From assembly GCA_937863205.1 (NCBI GenBank), contig CALMGA010000518.1, positions 1 through 6,739 on the forward strand: a stretch of 6,739 bases of DNA. Direction: 5' to 3'. A program made the position numbers and the translations under genes. This DNA is from an uncultured Beijerinckiaceae bacterium (lineage in GTDB: Bacteria > Pseudomonadota > Alphaproteobacteria > Rhizobiales > Beijerinckiaceae). Below the pieces are notes generated by a model that was not told the DNA's origin, ran no database searches, and saw nothing but the letters and a program-made list of their open reading frames with translations. Shown here one piece after another: positions 1 through 5,737 of the stretch (position 1 is the stretch's first letter; each line of letters opens with the position of its first letter).

Positions 1-96
1 CGATCCGACACCAGCCCCGCCGCCGTTGTCGGGAATAAACTCGATGCCAGCAAATCCGGGAGCTGTACGAAAAGCCGCAGCCGCATCGCTCGACAC
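1..96 (-). pseudogene. C-terminal remnant of a small XRE/HTH-type regulator
   Basis: Read on the minus strand, positions 96 to 1 give 32 open codons containing AGIEFIPDNGGGAGV. This closely resembles the tail of small XRE-family helix-turn-helix regulators, which typically end in something like AAGVEFI-(D/E)-NGGG-GVRL. A TGA lies just upstream in frame (103-105), and no helix-turn-helix sequence is visible before it, so the DNA-binding part is missing. The sequence continues past the window edge, so the true C-terminus is not seen. The GTG at 94-96 is only the first possible start, not a supported one. The family match is from memory and rests on about 20 residues. I call it a remnant, not a working gene. 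Confidence 0.4.
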
Positions 97-102
97 GGTG
101 CC

Positions 103-1108
103 TCAAAAGCGTCGGACCCTGGACCGGGTCCGGTCCGATACTCCGGATTTGCCCTGAACCACTTCGCATTTCCAGTCCGATGTTCTAGCTCATTCGAAAT
201 ATACAATCATTGGAAGCCCGAGCTTTGCAGCTTCGGCAAGGCGCAGCCGAGTGAATTCGACGATGGCGCCGCATGGAGCCGGCGTCACTTCTCAAATACT
301 TGATGTCGAGGTAGGCTCTGCGCTCGCGGATTGATATTGTCTGTCGAAGCCATTCGGAGCAACGCCGTTGAGGCTGGACCTCATCGCGCCGGAGCGATCG
401 GCCTGTGTCCAAGTGCGACCGCTCCGCCGTCCTCCGCATCGCTCACGAGGAAGGTCGGCAAATCATCCGTCGATGATAGCCATCGCCACCCCAACGCCCG
501 CCGCCGGCCGTCCTTCCGCGCCGCTTTCGCCGATCTGCCATGCGCATCGTCGACGGCCTGCTGTTCGGCATCGACGCGGTGCCCACCTACGCCAACCTGT
601 AGGCAAGGTCGCTACCCGGAAGACCCCTCTGTAATTTGAGTGCTGCTCGTCGTCGCTGCGCAAGCGCAACAAGCCGCTCCATTCAACGCCTACGGCTGAT
701 GCGCCGATGCGCGATGATGAGATAAAGGGCGGGCCGCTGACGGAAGAAGCCGTAGATCTGCACCTGGAAAACGGCCGAATTCCACACGCGCCTTTCGGGT
801 TCGGCATGACAAGCGGCAGCGACCCAAGACCGCGATGCAGCTTGGCGTTCGCATACATGCGTACACTGGCGCTCCGAAGTCATGGGCAGCGTTGGCGGGA
901 CGGGCAGGATACGTGCTCGTTCGTGATGGCAAAAGATCGAGCAGGTTCTGACCGTCTTGACTTGGCCGCCTAGCTTGGCTGCGCCGGCCTTAGATGAGCA
1001 ACTCACCAGCTTTGAAACCGCTTGATTTCCTCGCATCGCGTTAACCTTTGAGGGAGAGCGACATTAGTAAACGGCTTATGCTGATTGTTTCGATTGGGAG
1101 TAAAAGCC
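103..1108. other. About 1 kb without a convincing gene
   Basis: Several overlapping open frames occur on both strands, but none has a recognisable family signature, good ribosome binding site or consistent coding character. They look like chance frames in GC-rich DNA. The only coding-like pieces are a possible gene tail on the minus strand at 183-290 and a short plus-strand frame at 540-602 (reading MRIVDGLLFGIDAVPTYANL then stop) with no identifiable relatives. A small perfect stem (GGACCG/CGGTCC, 121-126 with 131-136) is present without a T-tract. The stretch 1040-1108 is relatively AT-rich and probably holds the promoter of the gene at 1109, but I cannot pick out convincing -35 and -10 boxes. 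Confidence 0.5.
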
Positions 1109-1540
1109 ATGGAGACCCAAGCGCCATTGTCCGTTGCGGAGTTGGCGACACTGGAAGCCGTCGATGGTCCTTGCGGTCATAACACTGCATCATCAGAAAT
1201 GACGGCAAGCCTGATCTCCCTCGGTTTCATCGAGGCGAGGTCAACCAACTTGTATGTGACTCAAGCTGGACGATCGCGACTGGCGACAGAGCGCTTGCTT
1301 ATAAGGGATCGACGTAGTCCAGGCCGAGGTCAACAGCAGGGTGCCGGCCTGAAGATGGAGGATCGCCGCCAGCTTCCCAGAGCTGCGACATTGAAACTGA
1401 TCCATGACACGATGCTCGCGGCTGCGCCGACGCACAAGGAGGCGAACGCGGCCTCCTCAAAGGCGCGTCGACAGCTTTATCGGGAATGCAGCCCATTGCT
1501 CAGGTCGCCCGCTCCGACAGGCGAGGCGGAGAGCGAATAG
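1109..1540 (+). CDS. Hypothetical protein, possible short winged-helix N-terminus
   Basis: The product would have 143 residues. I chose ATG 1109 because GGGAG (1096-1100) sits 8 nt upstream; the frame also extends back to a TTG at 1085, which has no better site. I do not recognise the protein. Residues 1-60 contain LSVAELATLEAV, then SLISLGFIEAR and LYVTQAGRSRL. The pattern of a helix, 'L-GFI' and 'VT-AGR-RL' is like the wing and last helix of small winged-helix proteins (compare 'ITDAGRAAL' endings), but this is only a resemblance. From about residue 65 the sequence turns low-complexity and Arg/Ala/Ser-rich, with no predicted domain, and could be read-through after an old frameshift. There are no membrane segments or signal peptide. 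Being a real gene is moderately likely; its function is unknown. Confidence 0.5.
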   Translation: METQAPLSVAELATLEAVDGPCGHNTASSEMTASLISLGFIEARSTNLYVTQAGRSRLATERLLIRDRRSPGRGQQQGAGLKMEDRRQLPRAATLKLIHDTMLAAAPTHKEANAASSKARRQLYRECSPLLRSPAPTGEAESE

Positions 1541-1716
1541 CAGATGCTGTCGCGATTAGGTTTTTCTACTGCTGCCGCGACAAGGTCTTTCTACATGCGC
1601 ACCGAGCGGCGACTTGTCTCAGATCAGCACCATATGTGACAGATCACCGGTCCGTCACTCCAGGCGCTGGTGGCTGAAGGATCCCACGCGCGCTCGCCTG
1701 CAGTGGATCGAGAACA

Positions 1717-1950
1717 ATGCCTCTCTTCTTTTTAGATATTCATAACGGCGGCATCATGCACGACGACATCGGCTCGGAACTGCCCGACGCCGATGCCGCG
1801 CGCCTGGAAGCGATCAGGGCGCTTCCGCAGATCGCGGCTGATGAGATCCCGAAGGGCGGCGATCGGCAGCACTTCGCAGTGGTCGTGAAGGACGAGAGCG
1901 GACACATCATTTACATGGCCACCCTCGTCTTCACCGGGCTGCGGCCGTAG
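1717..1950 (+). CDS. DUF6894-family small protein
   Basis: This 77-residue protein starts MPLFFLDIHNGG and continues with DDIGSELPDADAARLEAI, an IAADEIPKGGDRQHFAVVVKDESG segment, and ends YMATLVFTGLRP. This order (aromatic-rich first strand with F-DIH-G, then D--G-ELPD---AR-EA, then V-VRDE-G and a final T-L-F strand) matches the DUF6894 family, small soluble proteins of unknown function found in many copies in Methylobacterium, Bradyrhizobium and relatives. Its length is normal for the family, so the gene looks intact. The ribosome binding site is weak (only a GAG about 8 nt upstream). It is followed after 31 bp by the left end of an IS256-family element, which may have separated it from former downstream neighbours. 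There is no predicted membrane segment or catalytic motif. Confidence 0.8.
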   Translation: MPLFFLDIHNGGIMHDDIGSELPDADAARLEAIRALPQIAADEIPKGGDRQHFAVVVKDESGHIIYMATLVFTGLRP

Positions 1951-1981
1951 CGCGAAGGGCTCCGACCTCCGCGGGTCGAAG

Positions 1982-2004
1982 GAGCTATGATGGAATCTGG
2001 GTGA
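1982..2004. repeat. Left terminal inverted repeat of the IS256-family element
   Basis: It begins GAGCTATGATGGAATC and ends GGGTGA. It matches 3466-3488 in inverted orientation at 18 of 23 positions. The restored transposase reading frame ends inside it: minus-strand VTQIPS followed by TAG at 1987-1985. Confidence 0.75.
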
Positions 2005-2341
2005 CAGCGCCGATCGGGCGGCGCGGTCTGCGGGAAGGCCAATGACCCCGATCCCGTCCTTGAACGTGACATCGGCGACAAGCTTCGGCAACAGCTCTTC
2101 GCTCTTCAGCCGTCGCAAGGTCCGGGCGGCCGCCAGGACGAGCTTGAACACCATCAGCCTGGCGGTGGTGGATGACAGCGCGCCCCTGGTGCGAACGGCG
2201 CGGTGCCGGACCGTGGCGAAGACCGACGCGATCGGGTTCGTCGTGCGCAGGTGATCCCAGGGCTCAGCCGGCAGGTCGAAATAGGCGGGCAGCGCGTCAC
2301 GATCGCGGGTCAGGCATGCCGCAGCCTTCGGGTCCTTCGGC

Positions 2342-2383
2342 CCGTACTTGGCAACCCGTACTTGGCAACGCGTACTTGGCAAC
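2342..2383. repeat. Three tandem copies of a 14-bp unit inside the transposase
   Basis: Units lie at 2342-2355, 2356-2369 and 2370-2383. The first two are identical (CCGTACTTGGCAAC) and the third differs only in its first base. Removing two units joins the minus-strand frame ending VAVFVAKY to the one starting KYGPKDPKAAACL, as in intact family members, so one unit is ancestral and 28 bp were gained. The gain shifts the frame. Confidence 0.9.
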
Positions 2384-3272
2384 AAACACCGCGACGGCCG
2401 CCTCGGCGGCGGCCCTGGTCGGCGCCGCGGAGATCTCGCGGACGTCGGCCTTCATGGCGGGCTGCAGCGACTTCGGCACCTTGTTGAGCGGGTTGGCTGT
2501 CTTGCCTACTCAGCATCGCTGCTGGCGGGTGCCGGGAAAGACCTCGTCGAGCGCCCTCCAGGAGCCAAGGGCGCCTACCGCGACGGCTGGCGCGGCGACG
2601 AGCCCGCTTCACGTCGACCAGCAGTTCGCGCCAGCTCTGCGCGCTTTCGCGCACGCCGACGGGAAAGCCGACCAGTTCCTTCCGGCCCTCCGCCGTGGCG
2701 CCGATCGGCACCGGCATGCACTCGGCCTGATCCTCCAGCCGGGCCTGGAGGTCGGCCTAGACGTAGCGGCGCGCCGACACGTCGCGCGCCTGCCAGCGCT
2801 CGTGCTCGGCCTGCCACTCCCATCAGCGGCGCAACCATCGCCGGTGACAGGTTGCGGGCGTTCTCGCCCGCAACGCTGCCAGCGCCTCCTGCAAGGCGTG
2901 CTGGAAGTCGCTCGTCGAGATGCCGCGCAGGTACGGCACCGGCAGCAGGGCATCCAGGCTGCCCTTCCGCCGCGCCCAGCGCGGCAGCATCGCCGAGGTG
3001 AACCGGATGCGTTCCACGCCCTTGCCAGCCCCGCGGTCCCGGACCTTGGGGCGGCCCACCGCGACGGCGCCGATCCCGGTCTGCGCAGTGCGCTCGGGGC
3101 CGCGGCCGTGCCGGACAAGACGGACCCGACCATCCGGCAGCCTCAGCTCCGCCCGGGCAGCCGGAAAGGCCTCCAGGTCCACGGCCTGCGCCAACAATCG
3201 GCGGGCGCCAGTCCGCAGCACCTCGGTCAGGGGATCATCGACAGCGTCGGGCTGGCGGAGCCGCATGATGTT

Positions 3273-3382
3273 GCTAAGCAGGTTTCGCAAAAGTGCCCCG
3301 CGGTTTTGCGATCAAAACCTGCGGCCTATCGAAGGACTAAGCAGGTGAAGCGTTGGCCTGCCAACGCTTCACCTGCTTAGTC
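3273..3382. repeat. Double-hairpin repeat element inserted in the transposase 5' end
   Basis: This stretch of about 110 bp separates the transposase start codons (MDET, 3390-3379) from the conserved N-terminal RQPDAVDDPLTEVL region (from 3272 downward), and it has no counterpart in the family as I remember it. Its ends are inverted copies of CTAAGCAGGT (3274-3283) and ACCTGCTTAG (3371-3380). It contains two hairpins. The first is 3278-3322: GCAGGTTT/AAACCTGC outer stem and TCGCAAAA/TTTTGCGA inner stem. The second is 3335-3382. The first hairpin resembles short palindromic repeats scattered in Rhizobiales genomes (the 'CGCAAAAGTG...GGTTTTGCG' type), recalled from memory. It brings a TAG in frame after 17 codons. 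No target duplication is evident. It could be a MITE, a REP/BIME-like unit, or two repeats side by side. Confidence 0.6.
3335..3382. repeat. Perfect 22-bp inverted repeat with 4-nt loop
   Basis: The arms 3335-3356 and 3361-3382 are exact reverse complements around the loop CCTG (3357-3360). Such a structure could form a cruciform or a strong RNA hairpin when transcribed. No T-run follows on either strand, so it is not a typical intrinsic terminator. Confidence 0.9.
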
Positions 3383-3465
3383 TCATCCATGGCGTATCGC
3401 TCTCCTTCAGAGGTTCCGGCAGGCTTGGACACCCGCCTCGATACGCCGCCCTTTTCAGGCCGCCA

Positions 3466-3488
3466 TCACCCTAATTCCCCCACAGCTC
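3466..3488. repeat. Right terminal inverted repeat of the IS256-family element
   Basis: It begins TCACCCTAATTCCC and ends AGCTC. It pairs with 1982-2004. Five mismatches between the two ends fit an old, no longer transposing copy. Confidence 0.75.
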
Positions 3489-3500
3489 TGCTCTGCAGGG

Positions 3501-3610
3501 TCACGGGTGCCAGAGCATGGTCATGCCGAGTGTGCCATGGCGAGGTAGTTGGCCGCCCGCTTTTCATAGCGGGTGACGATGCGGCGGAACTGCTTGAGGC
3601 GACGTTGCCT
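3501..3610 (-). pseudogene. C-terminal remnant of an IS5-family transposase
   Basis: On the minus strand from about 3604 to 3536 the sequence reads RRLKQFRRIVTRYEKRAANYLAM, a near-standard form of the conserved C-terminal block of IS5-family DDE transposases (RLK-FRRI-TRY-K-A-N-LA), which includes the catalytic Glu region just upstream of it. Upstream of 3610 the expected (I/V)E-- segment is replaced by RHRQ, so the catalytic Glu is not visible. After LAM the frame is shifted: it runs to a TGA at 3523-3521, while a neighbouring frame reads LGMTMLWHP and stops with TGA at 3503-3501, which looks like the original end. The rest of the transposase and the other terminal repeat are absent from the window. 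Its closeness to the IS256-family end suggests a hotspot of insertion and deletion. Confidence 0.7.
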
Positions 3611-3785
3611 ATGCCGCAATCGCCGTGCTCGCCGCTACCAGAATGACGATCTCCTCCGCGCCCTGTGCAGCAGCGACGACGCCTCGCGCATGAGGTGGCG
3701 AAGTGAACCAGCCGACCTGTTGAAACGTCCGCTAACCCATTCTTTTGCACCGGAGCGGACCGAGCGCTTCCGGCCAAGCCCGGTC

Positions 3786-4385
3786 TCAGGGCCTTGAGCC
3801 TCGCAGCGCCTGATCGACGAGGCGGTCACCATAGTCCACCGTCGGCGGTTCGGCACGGACCAGTAGGTGGTAGTAGATTGGTCCGACGATGAGATCGATG
3901 AACAAGTCGGTATCGAGGTCGGCTCGGAATTCGCCGTTCACCTTGCCTTCTTCCACTTCCGCCGCCGTCGCGGCACGGCGATGGCCGATCTGGCGATCGT
4001 AAAGCTCACGTAGCAGCTCGTGATCGGCCTGCCCTTCGGCGATCAGGTCCGCCATGACCTTGCCGAACATGCCGCCGAACTGCTCGATGAGCCGCCTGAC
4101 CCGGTAGCGAAGCCGCTCTTCGGCGGACCCTGTTTTCGGGATCTCGACGTCAGGAACAAGCCGCTCGCGAAACATCGCCAGCACCAGCGCCGACTTCGTT
4201 GCCCACCAGCGGTAAACGGTTGGCTTACCCACACCGGCCCGTTTCGCGACCGCCTCGATGGTCAGGTCGCGAAGCGGGCGCGCCTCTAGCAACGCATGAA
4301 CGGCGTCCATCACCGCCGCGTGCGAGGCAGCGCTCGCGCTGCGTGGACGTCCGCGGCGGGCCGGATCGGGCAAGGTCTCAGGCAT
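3786..4385 (-). CDS. TetR/AcrR-family transcriptional repressor
   Basis: The product has 199 residues, normal for the family. After a basic leader (RRGRPRS, residues 10-16) comes the N-terminal DNA-binding domain. Its helix-turn-helix lies at about residues 41-66: LTIEAVAKRAGVGKPTVYRWW followed by TKSAL, a nearly canonical TetR motif. The rest (about 80-199) is helical and ligand-binding/dimerising. It ends with DLFIDLIVGPIYYHLLV, characteristic of the TetR_C_11 type C-terminal domain. I chose ATG 4385: AAGGAGG lies immediately upstream, though unusually close (3 nt or less). An upstream in-frame TTG at 4418 would add 11 residues but has no good site. It is divergent from the hydrolase at 4484, so it most likely represses that gene and itself through the CGTAAC boxes in the spacer, with a ligand that may be an ester or its product (inference). 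The gene looks intact. Confidence 0.92.
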   Translation of the reverse strand: MPETLPDPARRGRPRSASAASHAAVMDAVHALLEARPLRDLTIEAVAKRAGVGKPTVYRWWATKSALVLAMFRERLVPDVEIPKTGSAEERLRYRVRRLIEQFGGMFGKVMADLIAEGQADHELLRELYDRQIGHRRAATAAEVEEGKVNGEFRADLDTDLFIDLIVGPIYYHLLVRAEPPTVDYGDRLVDQALRGSRP

Positions 4386-4483
4386 GGACCTCCTTAACGT
4401 AACGACGCGGAAAGGCAATTGACAGGACGCATTATCGTAACTACACGTAACGTTAATTGCGTTGGAGACGATCGGAACCCCTC
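4386..4483. promoter_or_regulatory. Divergent promoter/operator region between the TetR gene and the hydrolase
   Basis: The 98-bp spacer contains three direct CGTAAC boxes (4398-4403, 4436-4441, 4446-4451). The outer parts form an inverted pair: TTAACGTAACG (4394-4404) and CGTAACGTTAA (4446-4456), matching at 10 of 11 positions. A perfect -35-like TTGACA (4419-4424) faces the hydrolase; 17 nt later TACACG (4442-4447) is a weak -10. Facing the repressor, GATAAT (4436-4431 on the minus strand) is a good -10 without a clear -35. The boxes overlap both promoters, as expected of a TetR repressor that regulates itself and its neighbour. Which box is the real operator is inference. Confidence 0.6.
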
Positions 4484-5416
4484 ATGCCATCTCACCCCCA
4501 AGCGCCCCTGGATGAAGCGTGCCAGTTGAACCATCCGCTCTCGAATGAGGACCGAAAGGTGATGTCCGAGCTCCGCAATGCTGTCGCTCCCAACAAGGGC
4601 AAGCTGCAGGGCACGGCTGCGCGCGCTGCCTTCGATGCCATCAGCGAGCGAACGGCGGCACCCAACGGCGTAGCCTTTCACTCTGGGGAGGTCGGCGGCA
4701 TCCCTGGTCTCTGGTGCACGCCGGAAGGCGCTAAGCCCGGCGCGGCGCTGCTCCACCTGCATGGTGGGTGGTTCACCTGGGGAACCGCGCGCGCCCTCCG
4801 CAACCTCGTGGGCCAGATCGCATCGCGTGCGGGCGTGGACGCCTTCATCCCGGACTACCGGCTGGCGCCGGAGCATCCCTTTCCCGCGGCGCTCAACGAC
4901 GCGCGGTCCTGCTACGCCGGCCTGACCGGGGCGGCCGGGCGGCGCGTGGTTGTCACGGGAGACTCGGCCGACGGCGGCCTGGCCCTGCTTCTCGCGACAT
5001 CTGTGCGACCGCGACCAGCGGCCGTGGTAGCGCTGTCACCCGTGACGGACCTGACGATGACGGGAGAGAGCTGGAACTCTCAAGCGGAGGTCGATCCCTA
5101 CTTCACCCGGCCATAGGTCGAAGGGCTTGTGCGAGGCTACCTTGCAGGCCACGACGCGGCCGACCCGGAGGTCTCACCGCTATACCGCAACCTAAGCGAC
5201 CATCCCGCCCTGCGCATCCACGTCGGGGAAGACGAGATGTTGTTGGACGACGCTCGCCGCTATGGAGCTCGAGCGGCGGCCGTTGGAGCCGACGTGAAGG
5301 TTGAAACCTGGAAAGGGATGGCGCACGGCTTCGTATCGAGCGTCGGACGTCTCGCCGCCGCTGACGCGGCGCTGGAAAGCTTCTGTCTGTTCCTGGCTCA
5401 GCGGATCGCGAGCTGA
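4484..5416 (+). pseudogene. HSL-family alpha/beta-hydrolase (esterase/lipase) interrupted by an amber codon
   Basis: Read through the stop, this is a full-length (about 310 residue) carboxylesterase of the hormone-sensitive-lipase group, soluble and cytoplasmic, hydrolysing short-chain esters. The motifs appear in order: the oxyanion-hole segment LHLHGGWFTWGTA (HGGW at residues 93-96), PDYRLAPEHPFPAA, nucleophile elbow GDSADGG (Ser161, 4964-4966), HVGEDEMLLDD (Asp250, 5231-5233) and KGMAHGF (His281, 5324-5326). TAG at 5114-5116 (codon 211) follows DPYFTRP. The same frame continues at once with VEGLVRGYLAG and stays open to TGA at 5416, with no other lesion. The truncated product has Ser but neither Asp nor His, so it should be inactive. 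CAG-to-TAG is the simplest origin. The Gly-to-Asp change in GDSAGG is also unusual. ATG 4484 has only a weak site (GGAA, 4474-4477); a TTG at 4457 is possible. Its divergent TetR neighbour is probably its regulator. Confidence 0.85.
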
Positions 5417-5737
5417 ATGTAGGCGGGACGCCCAAGCGTCGCAGGGCAGCTTTGATGGGGTACGATCGACGCGTCGCGGCAGGTATCAGGACCGCACGTG
5501 CCGATCACCGAATTGCCGTTCTACCGTATCGCGACCTCCTGCGCGCATTTGGCTTAGCGCCCATTGTTGCCGATCGCGGATCCGTGTTCTTGAACTCGGT
5601 AGCGGACGCCAGTCGCCAGGAAGCGAGGGTAGAACGCGCAGCGCGCCAAAGCGGGCCGCCAAGGCTTGCTGGCCGGTCCCCGCGAGGCGCCGCGCAGCCT
5701 GCACGCGGTCCCGTCCACGATGATACGAGGCAACCGC
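5417..5737. other. 321-bp intergenic stretch with no recognised gene
   Basis: Short open frames run through it on both strands, including a plus frame from 5452 and minus frames extending back from the cupin gene, but none carries a family motif or a good start. A small stem (GACGC 5427-5431 with GCGTC 5436-5440) follows the hydrolase without a T-tract, so I do not call it a terminator. The promoter of the cupin gene must lie here or further upstream; I see no clear boxes. Confidence 0.5.

Larger units (their letters stand above)
1985..3390 (-). pseudogene. IS256 (mutator-type) transposase, multiply inactivated
   Basis: This was a DDE transposase for cut-and-paste or copy movement of the surrounding element. 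The original start is probably ATG 3390-3388, with AAGGAG (3407-3402) 11 nt upstream. Family-typical pieces appear in order but in different frames: RQPDAVDDPLTEVLR and DPLTEVL...ARRLLAQAV (3272 downward), RFTSAMLPRWARRKGSLDAL, YLRGIST, NLSPAM, IGATAEGRKELVGF, VRESAQSWRELL, LDEVFPGTRQQRC, VPKSLQPAMKADVREI, YFDLPAEPWDHLRTTNPI, SVFATVRHRAVRT, STTARLMVFKLV, TFKDGIGVIGLPADRAA and VTQIPS. Lesions seen: a palindromic insertion after codon 4; frameshifts near 2855, 2825, 2600, 2345-2383 and 2010; TAG at 2759-2757 in the segment that should carry the first Asp; loss of Asp-Gly from VGDGALG (now VGALG, near 2575); TGA at 2512-2510 in place of Trp; and Glu-to-Ala in TTNPIESVF (2229-2227). No active product is possible. 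Confidence 0.85.
1982..3488 (-). mobile_element. Degenerate IS256-family insertion sequence
   Basis: The element is bounded by imperfect terminal inverted repeats of 23 bp. The left end is 1982-2004 (GAGCTATGAT...GGGTGA) and the right end is 3466-3488 (TCACCC...ACAGCTC). They match at 18 of 23 positions when one is reversed, including GAGCT at the tips, GGAAT in the middle and GGGTGA at the inner end. It encloses a minus-strand transposase pseudogene that fills most of its length, giving a total of 1507 bp, slightly long for the family because of internal insertions. IS256 elements usually duplicate 8-9 bp of target. The flanks (GGTCGAAG on the left, TGCTCTGC on the right) do not match, so either the duplication has decayed or one flank was rearranged. 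The right end lies 12 bp from an IS5-family scrap. Confidence 0.8.

Noticed and set aside
121..136. GGACCG/CGGTCC inverted repeat as an operator
   Set aside because: It is short and in GC-rich DNA with no gene start nearby, so chance is likely.
463..858. 131-codon minus-strand open frame
   Set aside because: Composition is Arg/Ser/Ala-rich with no domain, and no ribosome binding site supports its start; treated as chance.
707..973. 88-codon plus-strand open frame
   Set aside because: The first half looks mildly protein-like (DDEIKGGPLTEEAVDLHL) but has no family match or good start, and the second half loses any coding character.
1959..1985. Hairpin GCTCCGACC / GGTC-GAA-GGAGC as a terminator for the DUF6894 gene
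   Set aside because: The stem has a 3-nt bulge, no T-run follows, and its right arm is partly the IS end, so the pairing is probably accidental.
2172..3380. 402-codon plus-strand open frame
   Set aside because: It lies antisense to the IS256 transposase, is Arg/Pro/Ala-rich without any domain, and exists because the GC-rich complementary strand lacks stops.
4394..4876. 160-codon minus-strand open frame
   Set aside because: It is antisense to the hydrolase and the divergent promoter region, with no recognisable motif.
5427..5440. Stem GACGC/GCGTC after the hydrolase as a terminator
   Set aside because: Only five base pairs and no T-tract.
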